A program made the position numbers and the translations under genes. The notes beneath the pieces are model-generated. The model saw only the letters and a list, made by a program, of their open reading frames with translations, had not been told where the DNA came from and made no database searches. A stretch of DNA of 64,000 bases from a bacterium HR21 (GTDB lineage: Bacteria > Bacteroidota > Ignavibacteria > Kapaibacteriales > HRBIN21), in the NCBI GenBank assembly GCA_002898295.1, contig BEHX01000006.1:62001-126000 (forward strand), given 5' to 3'. Each line of letters starts with the position of its first letter. Positions within the stretch are counted from its first letter, which is position 1. Below, piece after piece: positions 42,697 to 50,437 of this stretch.

Positions 42697-44174
42697 GCCG
42701 GAGGGGATTGCTCCAAGTGAGCGGGGAGCAGCTCCTGGAGGAAGTGGCGGAGCCGCTGAATGCATTCGCGTTTGCCCAGCACTTCCATCGTCTCGAAGAT
42801 GCCGGCGCCAACGGATTTCCCTGTCAGGATGAGCCGTAAGGGGTGGACAATTGCCCGCAGTGGCTGACCCCGCTCGGCAACGAACTGACGGAAGCGCTCC
42901 TGCAGGACAGCGGCGTGGAACGGCTCTGTTGTCTGCAGCAGTTCCACGGCTTCCTCCAGCCATTGGGGAAGCTCCGGGCGCCAGTGTGCCCGGAAGTAGT
43001 CCCAATCATACTGGCGAGGAGGCACGAACATGTAGTCGCCGAAGGTGGCAATTTCGGGGAGCCGGTCAACGCGTTCACGCAGCAGGGCGATGACCCGCAT
43101 GAGGTATTCCGGTGGGTATTCCGGGTAACCCATCTGGCGCAGAATTGGCTCTAGGTCACGGGCAAGGCGCTCCAGCGGCAGCTGGCGCAGATACTGGGCA
43201 TTCATCCAATCGAGTTTCCTGCGGTCAACGATTGCCGCGGCGCGGTTGACTTTGCTGAGCTCAAAATGGGCGATGAGCTCCTCGAGCGTGAAGAGTTCCC
43301 GGTCTGCAGTTGGGTTCCACCCCAGGAGGGCGACGAAGTTGAGCAGTGCCTCGGGAAAGTAACCCTGACGGCGGAAGTCTTCAACGGCAACATCACCGTG
43401 GCGCTTGCTGAGCTTGGTGCGGTCTGGGTTGAGCAGGAGCGGCAGATGGGCAAACTGCGGAGGCTCCCAGCCAAAGGCTTCGTAGAGCAGGATGTGCTTC
43501 GGCGTGGAGGGAATCCACTCCTCGCCTCGGATGACGTGGGTGATGTGCATGAAATGGTCGTCCACCACATTCGCCAGGTGGTAGGTCGGGAAACCGTCGG
43601 ATTTCAGCAGGACCTGGTCGTCGATATCCCGGCTGTGTACGGTGATTTCCCCGCGAATGATGTCCGTAAAGCGAACCTCGCGGTCGAGCGGGACCGCCAG
43701 CCGGATGACAGCGGGCATGCCCTCGGCGAGCAAGCGCTGGACTTCCTCCGCGGGGAGGGTGAAGCTATTCCGCATGCTGAAGCGGTCGTACTTCGGTGCG
43801 ATGCCTGCCCGGCGTTGGCGTTCGCGCATGCGCTCCAGTTCCTCCGGGGTGTCGAAAGCGTGGTATGCCGCTCCCCGCTCGAGCAGAAGCTGTGCCTGCT
43901 GCCGGTACAGCTCCAGACGCTGAGATTGGATGTAGGGACCGTATGGACCGCCGATGTGCGGACCTTCGTCGAATTCCAACCCAACCCAGCGTAACGTCTC
44001 GATGATGTTATCCACTGCGCCGGGGACGGTTCGCTCCTGATCGGTATCCTCAATGCGCAAGATGAAGCTCCCGCCGTGATGTCGGGCAAAGAGGAAGTTG
44101 TACAGCGCTGTCCGGAGCCCCCCGATGTGCAGAAAACCGGTCGGCGAGGGAGCAAAGCGGACTCGCACACTCAT
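42693..44174 (-). CDS. gltX: Glutamyl-tRNA synthetase
   Basis: The product is about 493 residues from the ATG at 44174. It charges tRNA-Glu. The HIGH site is APSPTGFLHIGGLRTAL, then ILRIEDTDQER. The KMSKS loop is KLSKRHGDVAVEDFR (~245), followed by YFPEALLNFVALLGWNP and a full anticodon-binding domain. Length and the C-terminal domain show it is a true GltX, not the short GluQ-RS that modifies queuosine in tRNA-Asp. It overlaps queD upstream and the lipoprotein gene downstream by 4 bases each. Confidence 0.95.
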   Translation of the reverse strand: MSVRVRFAPSPTGFLHIGGLRTALYNFLFARHHGGSFILRIEDTDQERTVPGAVDNIIETLRWVGLEFDEGPHIGGPYGPYIQSQRLELYRQQAQLLLERGAAYHAFDTPEELERMRERQRRAGIAPKYDRFSMRNSFTLPAEEVQRLLAEGMPAVIRLAVPLDREVRFTDIIRGEITVHSRDIDDQVLLKSDGFPTYHLANVVDDHFMHITHVIRGEEWIPSTPKHILLYEAFGWEPPQFAHLPLLLNPDRTKLSKRHGDVAVEDFRRQGYFPEALLNFVALLGWNPTADRELFTLEELIAHFELSKVNRAAAIVDRRKLDWMNAQYLRQLPLERLARDLEPILRQMGYPEYPPEYLMRVIALLRERVDRLPEIATFGDYMFVPPRQYDWDYFRAHWRPELPQWLEEAVELLQTTEPFHAAVLQERFRQFVAERGQPLRAIVHPLRLILTGKSVGAGIFETMEVLGKRECIQRLRHFLQELLPAHLEQSPPA

Positions 44175-44641
44175 GGAGCACTGACATACCGACTGGGACG
44201 GATATCGACAGGGGAAAGCTCGCAGGCAACCTCCGCGGAGGTCCGTTCCGTTTCCTGGACGCGGACCCAGAAGCGGCGGAGCTGCGGGAAGCAACGCAGC
44301 GACTCAGCAAGGCGTTCGGCTAGGTAACGGGCAAGGTTTTCCGCCGTTGTAGGAAACGGGACAATCACCACCTTGAACTCCGGATGCTGACCGAAGAAGT
44401 CGAGCATGACGGTGTCGTCTGCCGAGCAGAGGAAGGCGTGATCCAGCTCTGCGAGGAGCGGCTCAACAATCCGGGCAAGCTCCAGGTAGTCGAGTATCAT
44501 TCCGCGCTCGTCGGGTTCGCCCTCGAGGGTGATCACTGCGCGGTAGGAATGTCCATGGATGTTCTGGCAGCCACCGGTGTGGAAGGGAAGCCGGTGCGCC
44601 ATCTCCCAGCGAAACTCTTTGGCGATCCGGAGGCTACTCAT
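44171..44641 (-). CDS. queD: 6-carboxy-5,6,7,8-tetrahydropterin synthase
   Basis: The product is about 156 residues from the ATG at 44641; an ATG at 44671 adds 10. It converts dihydroneopterin triphosphate to carboxytetrahydropterin, the early step of queuosine synthesis. Zinc ligands H16, H29 and H31 lie in WEMAHRL and NIHGHSY, with catalytic C25 in [14 protein letters not shown] (~85) is the other conserved histidine site. It overlaps queF by 8 bases (38 with the longer start) and gltX by 4, making queF-queD-gltX one operon. Confidence 0.92.
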   Translation of the reverse strand: MSSLRIAKEFRWEMAHRLPFHTGGCQNIHGHSYRAVITLEGEPDERGMILDYLELARIVEPLLAELDHAFLCSADDTVMLDFFGQHPEFKVVIVPFPTTAENLARYLAERLAESLRCFPQLRRFWVRVQETERTSAEVACELSPVDIRPSRYVSAP

Positions 44642-45002
44642 GGGGTTCTGCGCTTGCTGGTGGTCGCTCATACCGGGCGTGGATCACCGAGCGCATCCCG
44701 CCGCGGGTGTTCCATTCAGTGATGACCTCCATTTCCAGCGGGTCGCAGGCAGCAACGAGGTCATCCAGGATGCGATTCGTGACGTCTTCGTAGAAGATGC
44801 CCATGTTGCGGTACTGCAGGAAGTAGTATTTGAGCGACTTCAACTCCAGGCAGAGCTTGTCTGGGACGTAGCGGATGGTCACGGTGCCGAAGTCGGGCAG
44901 ACCCGTGCGGGGGCATACGGAGGTGAACTCCGGGTTGATGTGCGTGATCAGGTAACGCCGCCCGGGCTTCGGGTTGGGGAATGTTTCAAGCTGCACCGCC
45001 AT
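44634..45002 (-). CDS. queF: NADPH-dependent 7-cyano-7-deazaguanine reductase
   Basis: The product has 122 residues, the short (type I, homodimer-of-tunnel) form. It reduces preQ0 to preQ1 in queuosine synthesis. Catalytic C30 and D37 lie in [15 protein letters not shown]. The QueF signature [21 protein letters not shown] (~53-72) carries the substrate-binding glutamate. The ATG at 45002 gives the usual [11 protein letters not shown] start. An exact promoter box lies 24 bases upstream. It heads the queF-queD-gltX-lipoprotein operon. QueC and QueE genes are not in the window. Confidence 0.94.
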   Translation of the reverse strand: MAVQLETFPNPKPGRRYLITHINPEFTSVCPRTGLPDFGTVTIRYVPDKLCLELKSLKYYFLQYRNMGIFYEDVTNRILDDLVAACDPLEMEVITEWNTRGGMRSVIHARYERPPASAEPHE

Positions 45003-45026
45003 GGAAACAGCAGACGGTTTACGGCG

Positions 45027-45034
45027 CAAAATTA
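45027..45034 (-). promoter_or_regulatory. TAnnTTTG promoter box of the queF operon
   Basis: On the minus strand this reads TAATTTTG, an exact match, 24 bases before the queF ATG. No preQ1 riboswitch-like structure is evident in the short leader. Confidence 0.65.
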
Positions 45035-45057
45035 GACGCTACGGAGCAGACCGGGGG

Positions 45058-45744
45058 CTACGGACGTTCGACGACGATGGGCTGGCAGCGGCACTGCGCA
45101 GCGACTGTAGCGCGGGACTTCTCGGCAGCCTCGCGGCTGGAATAGTCTCCGACAATGACGGCGAAGTGGAGCTGGTTTTGCCAGAGTTTTTCCAGGATGG
45201 TGGCACGCAGCCGCCGCCGGCGGAGGCGTTCTACCTCGTGCTCAGCGAGCTCTCGGGTGCGAAATAGCCCGACTTGCAGGGCATACCGTTCTGCAGCAGC
45301 CTTCCGTGGGGGTGTTTCTGCCGGGGACCCAATGGTTGTGCGGAGCACTTCCCACGCCAATGGGAGGAAGTCAGAGGTAGGGAAATCTCGGCGGAGCTGC
45401 TCGAAGAACTGGCTCGCGCGGAGACTGTCACGGCGGAGGGCGTAGTACTGAACGAGGCGGCAGAGGGCATCATCGGTCCACTCGCTCCGGGGAAAGTCCC
45501 GGACAAGGCGCTCGTAGAGGGCGACTGCTTGCTGGGCATCGGAGAGCGTTGCGGCGTGGAGGAAGAGGATTGCCGGATCGTTGGGGTAGCGCGCTAACCA
45601 GTCGGGAAGTTCCCGGCGGACGGCGTCCAGCTCTCCAGAGGCAATGCGGAGGAGAGAGCGGCGCGTATACTCTGTTGGCGACTGCGCCCACAGGCTGCTG
45701 ACGAGGAGCCCCAACCCCAAGAGGACGATGGAGGTGTGTGTCAT
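45058..45744 (-). CDS. TPR and SPOR-domain envelope protein
   Basis: The product is about 228 residues from the ATG at 45744. A signal peptide (SIVLLGLGLLVSSLWAQ) is followed by TPR-like helices (~30-140; AVALYERLVRDFPRSEWTDDAL resembles the YbgF/BamD type). A C-terminal SPOR domain (~160-228) begins ERYALQVGLFRTRELAEHEV. SPOR domains bind glycan strands stripped of stem peptides, typically at the division septum. It is likely periplasmic and peptidoglycan-associated. It diverges from murG over 88 bases. Confidence 0.85.
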   Translation of the reverse strand: MTHTSIVLLGLGLLVSSLWAQSPTEYTRRSLLRIASGELDAVRRELPDWLARYPNDPAILFLHAATLSDAQQAVALYERLVRDFPRSEWTDDALCRLVQYYALRRDSLRASQFFEQLRRDFPTSDFLPLAWEVLRTTIGSPAETPPRKAAAERYALQVGLFRTRELAEHEVERLRRRRLRATILEKLWQNQLHFAVIVGDYSSREAAEKSRATVAAQCRCQPIVVERP

Positions 45745-45799
45745 CACGCGGGTGTGAGCGTCGAGAACCAATACGAAATTACGGAAGGGCTTGCCCTCC

Positions 45800-45807
45800 T
45801 AAGTTTG
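45800..45807 (+). promoter_or_regulatory. TAnnTTTG promoter box of murG
   Basis: TAAGTTTG, an exact match, 25 bases before the murG ATG at 45833. A weaker TAATTTC at 45775-45781 on the minus strand may serve the divergent SPOR gene. Confidence 0.65.
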
Positions 45808-45832
45808 CACGCTAGTACGCCGAGGAAAGGGA

Positions 45833-46954
45833 ATGGAGCAGGAACTGCGGATTCTGGTTGCTGCTGGCGGGACAGGGGGACACCTCTTCCCGGCGCTGGC
45901 GGTTCTACGGGCAGCTGAGCGGATGGGCAAGGTGCGGGCGTGCTTTATCGGGCGGCGCGATCGGATCGAAGGGCGCTTGGTGCCGGCATTGGGCTATGAG
46001 TTTGTTGCACTGCCCCTGTTCGGCTTGGGTGGCTGGAAGCGGCTCCGCAGCTATGGGATGCCCTTTGCCGTGGGATGGAGTGTCGCACGCGTATGGGCGT
46101 ATGTGCGCGTGTTTCGCCCGCAGCTTATCATGACCACGGGTGCCTACCACGGGGTACCGGCAGGGATTGTTGCCCGGCTCTGTGGGACACCACTGGTGGT
46201 CGTTGAAGTCAACCGCAAGCCTGGTCGGGCGGTTCGGCTGCTGGCACGCTGGGCGGATGTTCTGGCTACTGGATATGAAGAGACCGCGGAGGTGTTCCCT
46301 GAGAGAGTGCGGAGGCGGATCCACTGCTTTGGGGTTCCGGTACGGGAAGAGTTTTTCAATGTTCCCTCTGCAGCGGAGGCTCGGCGGCGTTTGGGTTTGC
46401 AAGCCGAGCGTCCCGCGGTGGTGGTGCTGGGTGGCAGCCTAGGGGCTGCGCGCTTGAATGCTGTGGCGCAGCGGTTGCTCCCGTATGTTGAGGCAGGCGT
46501 ATTCCAGCTTATCTGGCAGCACGGGGAGCGCTTCGCTGTTCCCGCTCGGCTTCCCAGAGGTGTCCTTGCTCGTCCGTTCTTTGAGGATCCGGCATTGGTA
46601 CTGGCTGCGGCAGAGTGCGTGGTTGCCCGAGCAGGTGGCATGACAATTGCTGAGCTTTGTGCTGTTGGTCGTGCTGCGCTCCTGGTTCCGTATCCGGGAG
46701 CCAGGGACCAGCACCAGCTGGACAATGCCCGGTGGATGGAACAGAAGGGGGCTGCCCTCTGTATCGCGGATGACCGGGCAGAGCTGGAGGTCCCCGTGCT
46801 CCTGCAGCAGCTTCTGGCAGATGAGGAGCGGCGCCAGCAGATGTCCGACGCAGCACGCCGGCTCGCCCGCCCGGACGCTGCTCAGCAGATTGCCCGTCTT
46901 CTGTGGAATAGTCGAGGTGCGGAGCGATGCGGTATACTCTCGTTTTCCTGCTGA
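45833..46954 (+). CDS. murG: UDP-GlcNAc:lipid I GlcNAc transferase
   Basis: The product has 373 residues. It makes lipid II, the last cytosolic-face step of peptidoglycan precursor synthesis. GT-B features are VAAGGTGGHLFPALAV near the N terminus, VLGGSLGAARLNAV (~197), ARAGGMTIAELCAVG (~263) and PYPGARDQHQLDNARWM (~285). The first-domain loop reads EVNRKPGRAVR rather than the usual EQN form, a mild divergence. It stands apart from the usual mur/fts cluster. The last 28 bases overlap the next gene. Confidence 0.93.
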   Translation: MEQELRILVAAGGTGGHLFPALAVLRAAERMGKVRACFIGRRDRIEGRLVPALGYEFVALPLFGLGGWKRLRSYGMPFAVGWSVARVWAYVRVFRPQLIMTTGAYHGVPAGIVARLCGTPLVVVEVNRKPGRAVRLLARWADVLATGYEETAEVFPERVRRRIHCFGVPVREEFFNVPSAAEARRRLGLQAERPAVVVLGGSLGAARLNAVAQRLLPYVEAGVFQLIWQHGERFAVPARLPRGVLARPFFEDPALVLAAAECVVARAGGMTIAELCAVGRAALLVPYPGARDQHQLDNARWMEQKGAALCIADDRAELEVPVLLQQLLADEERRQQMSDAARRLARPDAAQQIARLLWNSRGAERCGILSFSC

Positions 46955-48045
46955 GCACGCTTGCTGTGGTGGCTCAACCGTGGCAGCTGGGGCGCCCGCG
47001 AGTGCTGGTGGAGGGCTTCGTCGGTGCGACGAAGTACTTCGGGGAGTTCACCGACATTTCCTTCTGGTACGGTGGCGGAGGAGCGCTCTGGTACCGGGTC
47101 GAGGACCGTATCTGGGTCGGGACCTCGGTTGGAATTGGGCAAATCCGCTTTCGCGTCGTCAATGAAGCGCGGCGCTGGTTTAGCTTCCGGGAAGTGCTCA
47201 CCCGCATTACCCCCGTGGAGGTGCTCCTACGCTGGAATATGCTGCCCTGGGAGCAGGGCAGTCCTTATATAACGCTCGGCGCTGGATGGCTTGGCTTCGA
47301 GGTCCATGAGGAGGATGGCACAATTGTGCCGCTCCGATTCGCTGACCCGGCGCAACGGCGGGCGTGGGCTCATCCCCTCAATCGGGAAGGGATCAAGTCG
47401 TGCTTCCAGTGGAACCTCGGTGCCGGCTATGAGTGGCGACTGAGCCGTGGTATTGCCCTCGGCGTCTTTGCCCGGTACTACTTCCCCGCGAGCGACGTGC
47501 TCGATGGTATTGCCTATGTGAACAGCGCTGCGGATCATTTCCTCGTGTTCGGTGTGACAGCCAGTTTCGGTGTGAGTTCTCCGCCGCCTCCGCCGAGGCT
47601 AGTGCGGGTGGATACTCTCCGTGTGCCGGTTCGGGACACGGTCTGGGTCCAGCGGACTGATACCGTCTACGTGCCCTTGTCTGTGGCGGAACACTACGTG
47701 TCGGTGACGGAGTTTTCGCCAGAGCCGATTTACTTTGCCTATGGCAGTGCGGAGATTACCCCTGAGGGGGAGCGGGTTATCCGACAGGTTGCGAGCTTCC
47801 TGCGGGAGCATCCGGGTAGTGTTGTGGAAATCAGCGGCTACGCTGATCTTGCCGGGTCTTTTGAATTCAACCAGCGTCTGGCACTGCGTCGGGCACAGGC
47901 GGTGGCACAACGGCTGCAGGAGCTCGGGATTGAACCCTGGCGGCTAATTTTGCGCCCGTACGGGAAGGTCCTGGCTACCCAGGTCAGTGAGCACGAGCGA
48001 CGTGTCGAATTCAAGCTCCTGCAGTTGCGTGGTACGCAGCAGTGA
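46927..48045 (+). CDS. OmpA-family outer-membrane protein
   Basis: The product has 372 residues. A signal peptide (LVFLLSTLAVVAQP) is followed by a beta-barrel-like region (~20-215) and a proline-rich linker (SSPPPPPRL). The C-terminal OmpA/peptidoglycan-binding domain (~258-372) contains YFAYGSAEITPEGERVI, EISGYADLAGSFEFNQRLAL and RRAQAVAQRL. It should tie the outer membrane to peptidoglycan. The start lies inside murG (28-base overlap), so it is coupled to murG translation. Confidence 0.92.
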   Translation: MRYTLVFLLSTLAVVAQPWQLGRPRVLVEGFVGATKYFGEFTDISFWYGGGGALWYRVEDRIWVGTSVGIGQIRFRVVNEARRWFSFREVLTRITPVEVLLRWNMLPWEQGSPYITLGAGWLGFEVHEEDGTIVPLRFADPAQRRAWAHPLNREGIKSCFQWNLGAGYEWRLSRGIALGVFARYYFPASDVLDGIAYVNSAADHFLVFGVTASFGVSSPPPPPRLVRVDTLRVPVRDTVWVQRTDTVYVPLSVAEHYVSVTEFSPEPIYFAYGSAEITPEGERVIRQVASFLREHPGSVVEISGYADLAGSFEFNQRLALRRAQAVAQRLQELGIEPWRLILRPYGKVLATQVSEHERRVEFKLLQLRGTQQ

Positions 48046-48506
48046 TGACCACAGGCTCGGGGGAGAGAGTCTTCCGCTATCGCTTGGATATCTACTGGCG
48101 GGCATTGGCGCTCTACCTGCTGGCATTGCTCGGCTATGGACTTGTGCGGGGTGGGGTTGCCAATGGGTACATTGCCGTGGTGCTCTCTGACCCGTTGGTG
48201 CTGTTACTGTTGCTCTTCGTCTTCTGGACGGCAGGGGTGTTGCTGTGGGCTTGGTCGCGGGCTCCCAGTATTGTGGTGGGGGACACGTATTTGCGGTTAC
48301 GCAACCGCTTCGGGGAGCGGCTCCTCCGGCTTGAGGAGATCGAGCAGGTGAGGCTTCCGCGGAGGCAGCAGGGCTGGGGACGTCTGATTCGGATTCGCCT
48401 CAAAGGGCGCCGGCGTGTGATCGTCGTCCGTCCGGCAGCGTATGAGCGTCCGCAGGAGTTATTCCAGGAGTTCGTGCGCCTGAGCCGTCAGCTGCGGACG
48501 CCATGA
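48042..48506 (+). CDS. Small membrane protein with a bacterial PH-like domain
   Basis: The product has 154 residues. Two membrane helices (~21-38 and ~48-72) precede a soluble domain (~77-150): SIVVGDTYLRLRNRFGERLLRLEEIEQVRLP followed by RLIRIRLKGRRRVIVV. The strand order resembles bacterial PH (bPH/YdbT-like) domains. It overlaps the OmpA gene and the next gene by 4 bases each. The function is unknown; membrane or lipid sensing would be a guess. Confidence 0.6.
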   Translation: MMTTGSGERVFRYRLDIYWRALALYLLALLGYGLVRGGVANGYIAVVLSDPLVLLLLLFVFWTAGVLLWAWSRAPSIVVGDTYLRLRNRFGERLLRLEEIEQVRLPRRQQGWGRLIRIRLKGRRRVIVVRPAAYERPQELFQEFVRLSRQLRTP

Positions 48507-49072
48507 GACCCATGATGCTCCTCTGCCTTGCTGTTCCCTGCCTGGGGCAGCCTCTGGAAGGGAACGTCGAACGACTGCGCTCCCTGGCGGATTCTCTGGC
48601 TGTAATGCTCTGCCGGGAGCTTCAGGGCTGGTCCCAGGTACAGCTCTCGGTTGAGCCGCATCCCGCGCGGTGGCTCCTGGAACATGCGCTGGTTCAGGGA
48701 TTGGCTGCTTGTGGCTGCCAGCTCTCTAGCTCAACGGCAGATACACTGCCGCGGCTGACCATTGCCATTGCCGATGTCGGCATTCGGTATGAGAGGCTCT
48801 CTGCAGACCGCGTGCAACGCACGGTGCGCTGGCATGTCTTGGCAACGCTTCGGCTGCCGGATGGATCCCTTCGGGCGCTAGCGCCCTGGCGTGTTGCGGC
48901 AGAAGATACGCTTCCGCAGGCAGCTATCCCGCAAGTTGAGCAGCCGTATAGCTTTGCCAGTGCCCTCCTGCCCGAATCACGCTCACTGTGGCAGGAGCTC
49001 GTGGAGCCCGCTCTTGCCATTGGAACAGGAGCGGTGATTTTGCTCCTGCTCTTCACCCTTCGTTCGCGGTAG
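48503..49072 (+). CDS. Exported protein with C-terminal membrane anchor, unknown function
   Basis: The product has 189 residues. A short signal sequence (MLLCLAVPCLGQ) is followed by an alpha/beta domain with a cysteine pair near residues 70-72 (AACGCQL). One C-terminal helix (~168-184, ALAIGTGAVILLLLF) ends in LRSR, predicting a periplasmic domain anchored by its C terminus. No family was recognised. It is last in the murG operon and overlaps the PH-like gene by 4 bases. Confidence 0.6.
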   Translation: MRPMMLLCLAVPCLGQPLEGNVERLRSLADSLAVMLCRELQGWSQVQLSVEPHPARWLLEHALVQGLAACGCQLSSSTADTLPRLTIAIADVGIRYERLSADRVQRTVRWHVLATLRLPDGSLRALAPWRVAAEDTLPQAAIPQVEQPYSFASALLPESRSLWQELVEPALAIGTGAVILLLLFTLRSR

Positions 49073-49299
49073 TGCGCCGACGCACCCGCACACCTTCTCG
49101 CCCGGTAATGTCCGAACCGCCAAGGGAGGCGACTCTGTCACACGACTCCCGGACGGTCTCCTGCCTGTCCCCTGGTGGACATCGAAGAGCCAGGCATGGG
49201 TGGTCTTCGGGAGCGTTGTGTCGCTGGAGAACCATCGTACTCTTGCCCGTGCGAGCAGCACAGCGGAGCAGCGCACGCAGGGCAGTAGAACGTGCACGG
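49073..49299. other. Non-coding stretch between convergent genes
   Basis: It spans 227 bases, the longest gap between convergent genes in this window. GTGCG/CGCAC (49072-49085) and TGTCC/GGACA (49166-49181 region) can form short hairpins. No T-run, tRNA or recognisable tmRNA, RNase P or SRP motif is seen. Open frames cross it on both strands, but none has protein character. Confidence 0.4.
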
Positions 49300-50322
49300 T
49301 TACTGTGCCGGAACCTCCAGAATAACTTCGCAGCGTTCTTCGCCCGAGCGGTAGAGTGCTTCGACAATGCGCATGCGATGGACTGCTTCCTGCACGGTGG
49401 ATACCGGTGGGAGATTCCCGCGCAGGACGTTGAGAAAGTACTGCCACTCTGCCTGGTACGAGTGCATGTATTGCCGTGCTGAGGGAAGGCGGGCATGCCC
49501 TTCGGCGTGGAGAGTGACGAAGTCGCCGTTGACCTGGCGAACCAGCCGGAAGGGATTGATGTATCCGCTGCCGCGAGTGCCGAAGAGATTGCAGTAGTAG
49601 AGGTTTTCCGGGCGCATCAAGGACCAAGAGCACTCCAGTGTTGCCACGCTCTCGTCGGCAAAGTAGAGGGTTGCCAGCACCAGATCTTCGACCAATCGGG
49701 TCTGATGGTGGAAAAGCGCGGCGTGGACAGAGCGGACCGGGGCGAAGTTATACATCCAGAGGATGAGGTCGAGCAGAACAATGCCGAGGTCCAGGAGGAC
49801 GCCGCCGCCGGAGATATCTGCCTGTGTCAGCCAGCGTTGTTCCTTCTGCCGGGGCTGGAGCCAGCCCGCTTTGATGTAGTAGACCCGCCCGAGCTCGCCC
49901 CGGCGTACGTATGACTTCAGCAGCATCACGTCCGGACGGAAGCGGTGATTCATCCCGACCATCAGGTGGCGTCCGCTGGCGGCAACGGCTGCTGCCACCT
50001 GCTGTGCTTCAGCAAGCGTTCTCGATAGGGGTTTCTCCACGAAGACATGTTTTCCCTGCTCCAGCGCCGCACAGGCAATCTCCGGATGGGAGTCCGTAGG
50101 AGTACAGACATCCACAATCTGCAGCTCCTCCAGTTGCCAGAGCTCCTCAAGCCGGGAGAATGCATGGGGAATACCGAACCGTTCAGCAACCATCCGGGCT
50201 TTCGAGGCAACACGGTCGCAGACGGCAACAACTTCAACGTCAGGCAGCCGCTTCAGCAACGGGAGGTGGATCGTCTGCGCAACGTTACCCACTCCAACTA
50301 CAGCAACACGGAAGCGTTCCAT
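49300..50322 (-). CDS. Gfo/Idh/MocA-family oxidoreductase (second copy)
   Basis: The product is about 340 residues from the ATG at 50322. The N-terminal Rossmann fold starts VAVVGVGNVAQTIHLPLL. HVFVEKPLSRTLAEA (~92) carries the conserved EKP, followed by GMNHRFRPDVMLLKSYV. The C-terminal substrate domain includes SGGGVLLDLGIVLLDLILWM (~175). It is an NAD(P)-dependent sugar or cyclitol dehydrogenase of unknown substrate. It is clearly a different subgroup from the enzyme in the capsule operon. It stands alone on the minus strand. A near-match box (GAGTTTTG, 50352-50359) may be its promoter. Confidence 0.88.
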   Translation of the reverse strand: MERFRVAVVGVGNVAQTIHLPLLKRLPDVEVVAVCDRVASKARMVAERFGIPHAFSRLEELWQLEELQIVDVCTPTDSHPEIACAALEQGKHVFVEKPLSRTLAEAQQVAAAVAASGRHLMVGMNHRFRPDVMLLKSYVRRGELGRVYYIKAGWLQPRQKEQRWLTQADISGGGVLLDLGIVLLDLILWMYNFAPVRSVHAALFHHQTRLVEDLVLATLYFADESVATLECSWSLMRPENLYYCNLFGTRGSGYINPFRLVRQVNGDFVTLHAEGHARLPSARQYMHSYQAEWQYFLNVLRGNLPPVSTVQEAVHRMRIVEALYRSGEERCEVILEVPAQ

Positions 50323-50399
50323 CCCGGGTGCATGGATGACCAACGACGGAGCAAAACTCGGCAATTTGCGGCAGATGGCTTCCCTCTGCTGGGGTTGTG

Positions 50400-50407
50400 T
50401 AATTTTG
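50400..50407 (+). promoter_or_regulatory. TAnnTTTG promoter box of the OmpA-dxs operon
   Basis: TAATTTTG, an exact match, 30 bases before the OmpA-like ATG at 50438. It is the only box found ahead of the five-gene run ending at PBP2. Confidence 0.65.
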
Positions 50408-50437
50408 CAGGGTCGTTCTGGAAAGGGCATCCCTCCG

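Noticed and set aside
46636-46650. TGGCATGACAATTGC, close to a sigma-54 -24/-12 promoter
   Set aside because: It lies inside the conserved ARAGGMTIAE motif of murG, about 280 bases from the next start, and is explained by coding constraint.
48988-49482. Plus-strand frame across the 49073-49299 gap
   Set aside because: It begins inside the previous gene in another frame and ends inside the antisense oxidoreductase. Its composition is Arg/Ser/Cys-rich, typical of shadow frames.
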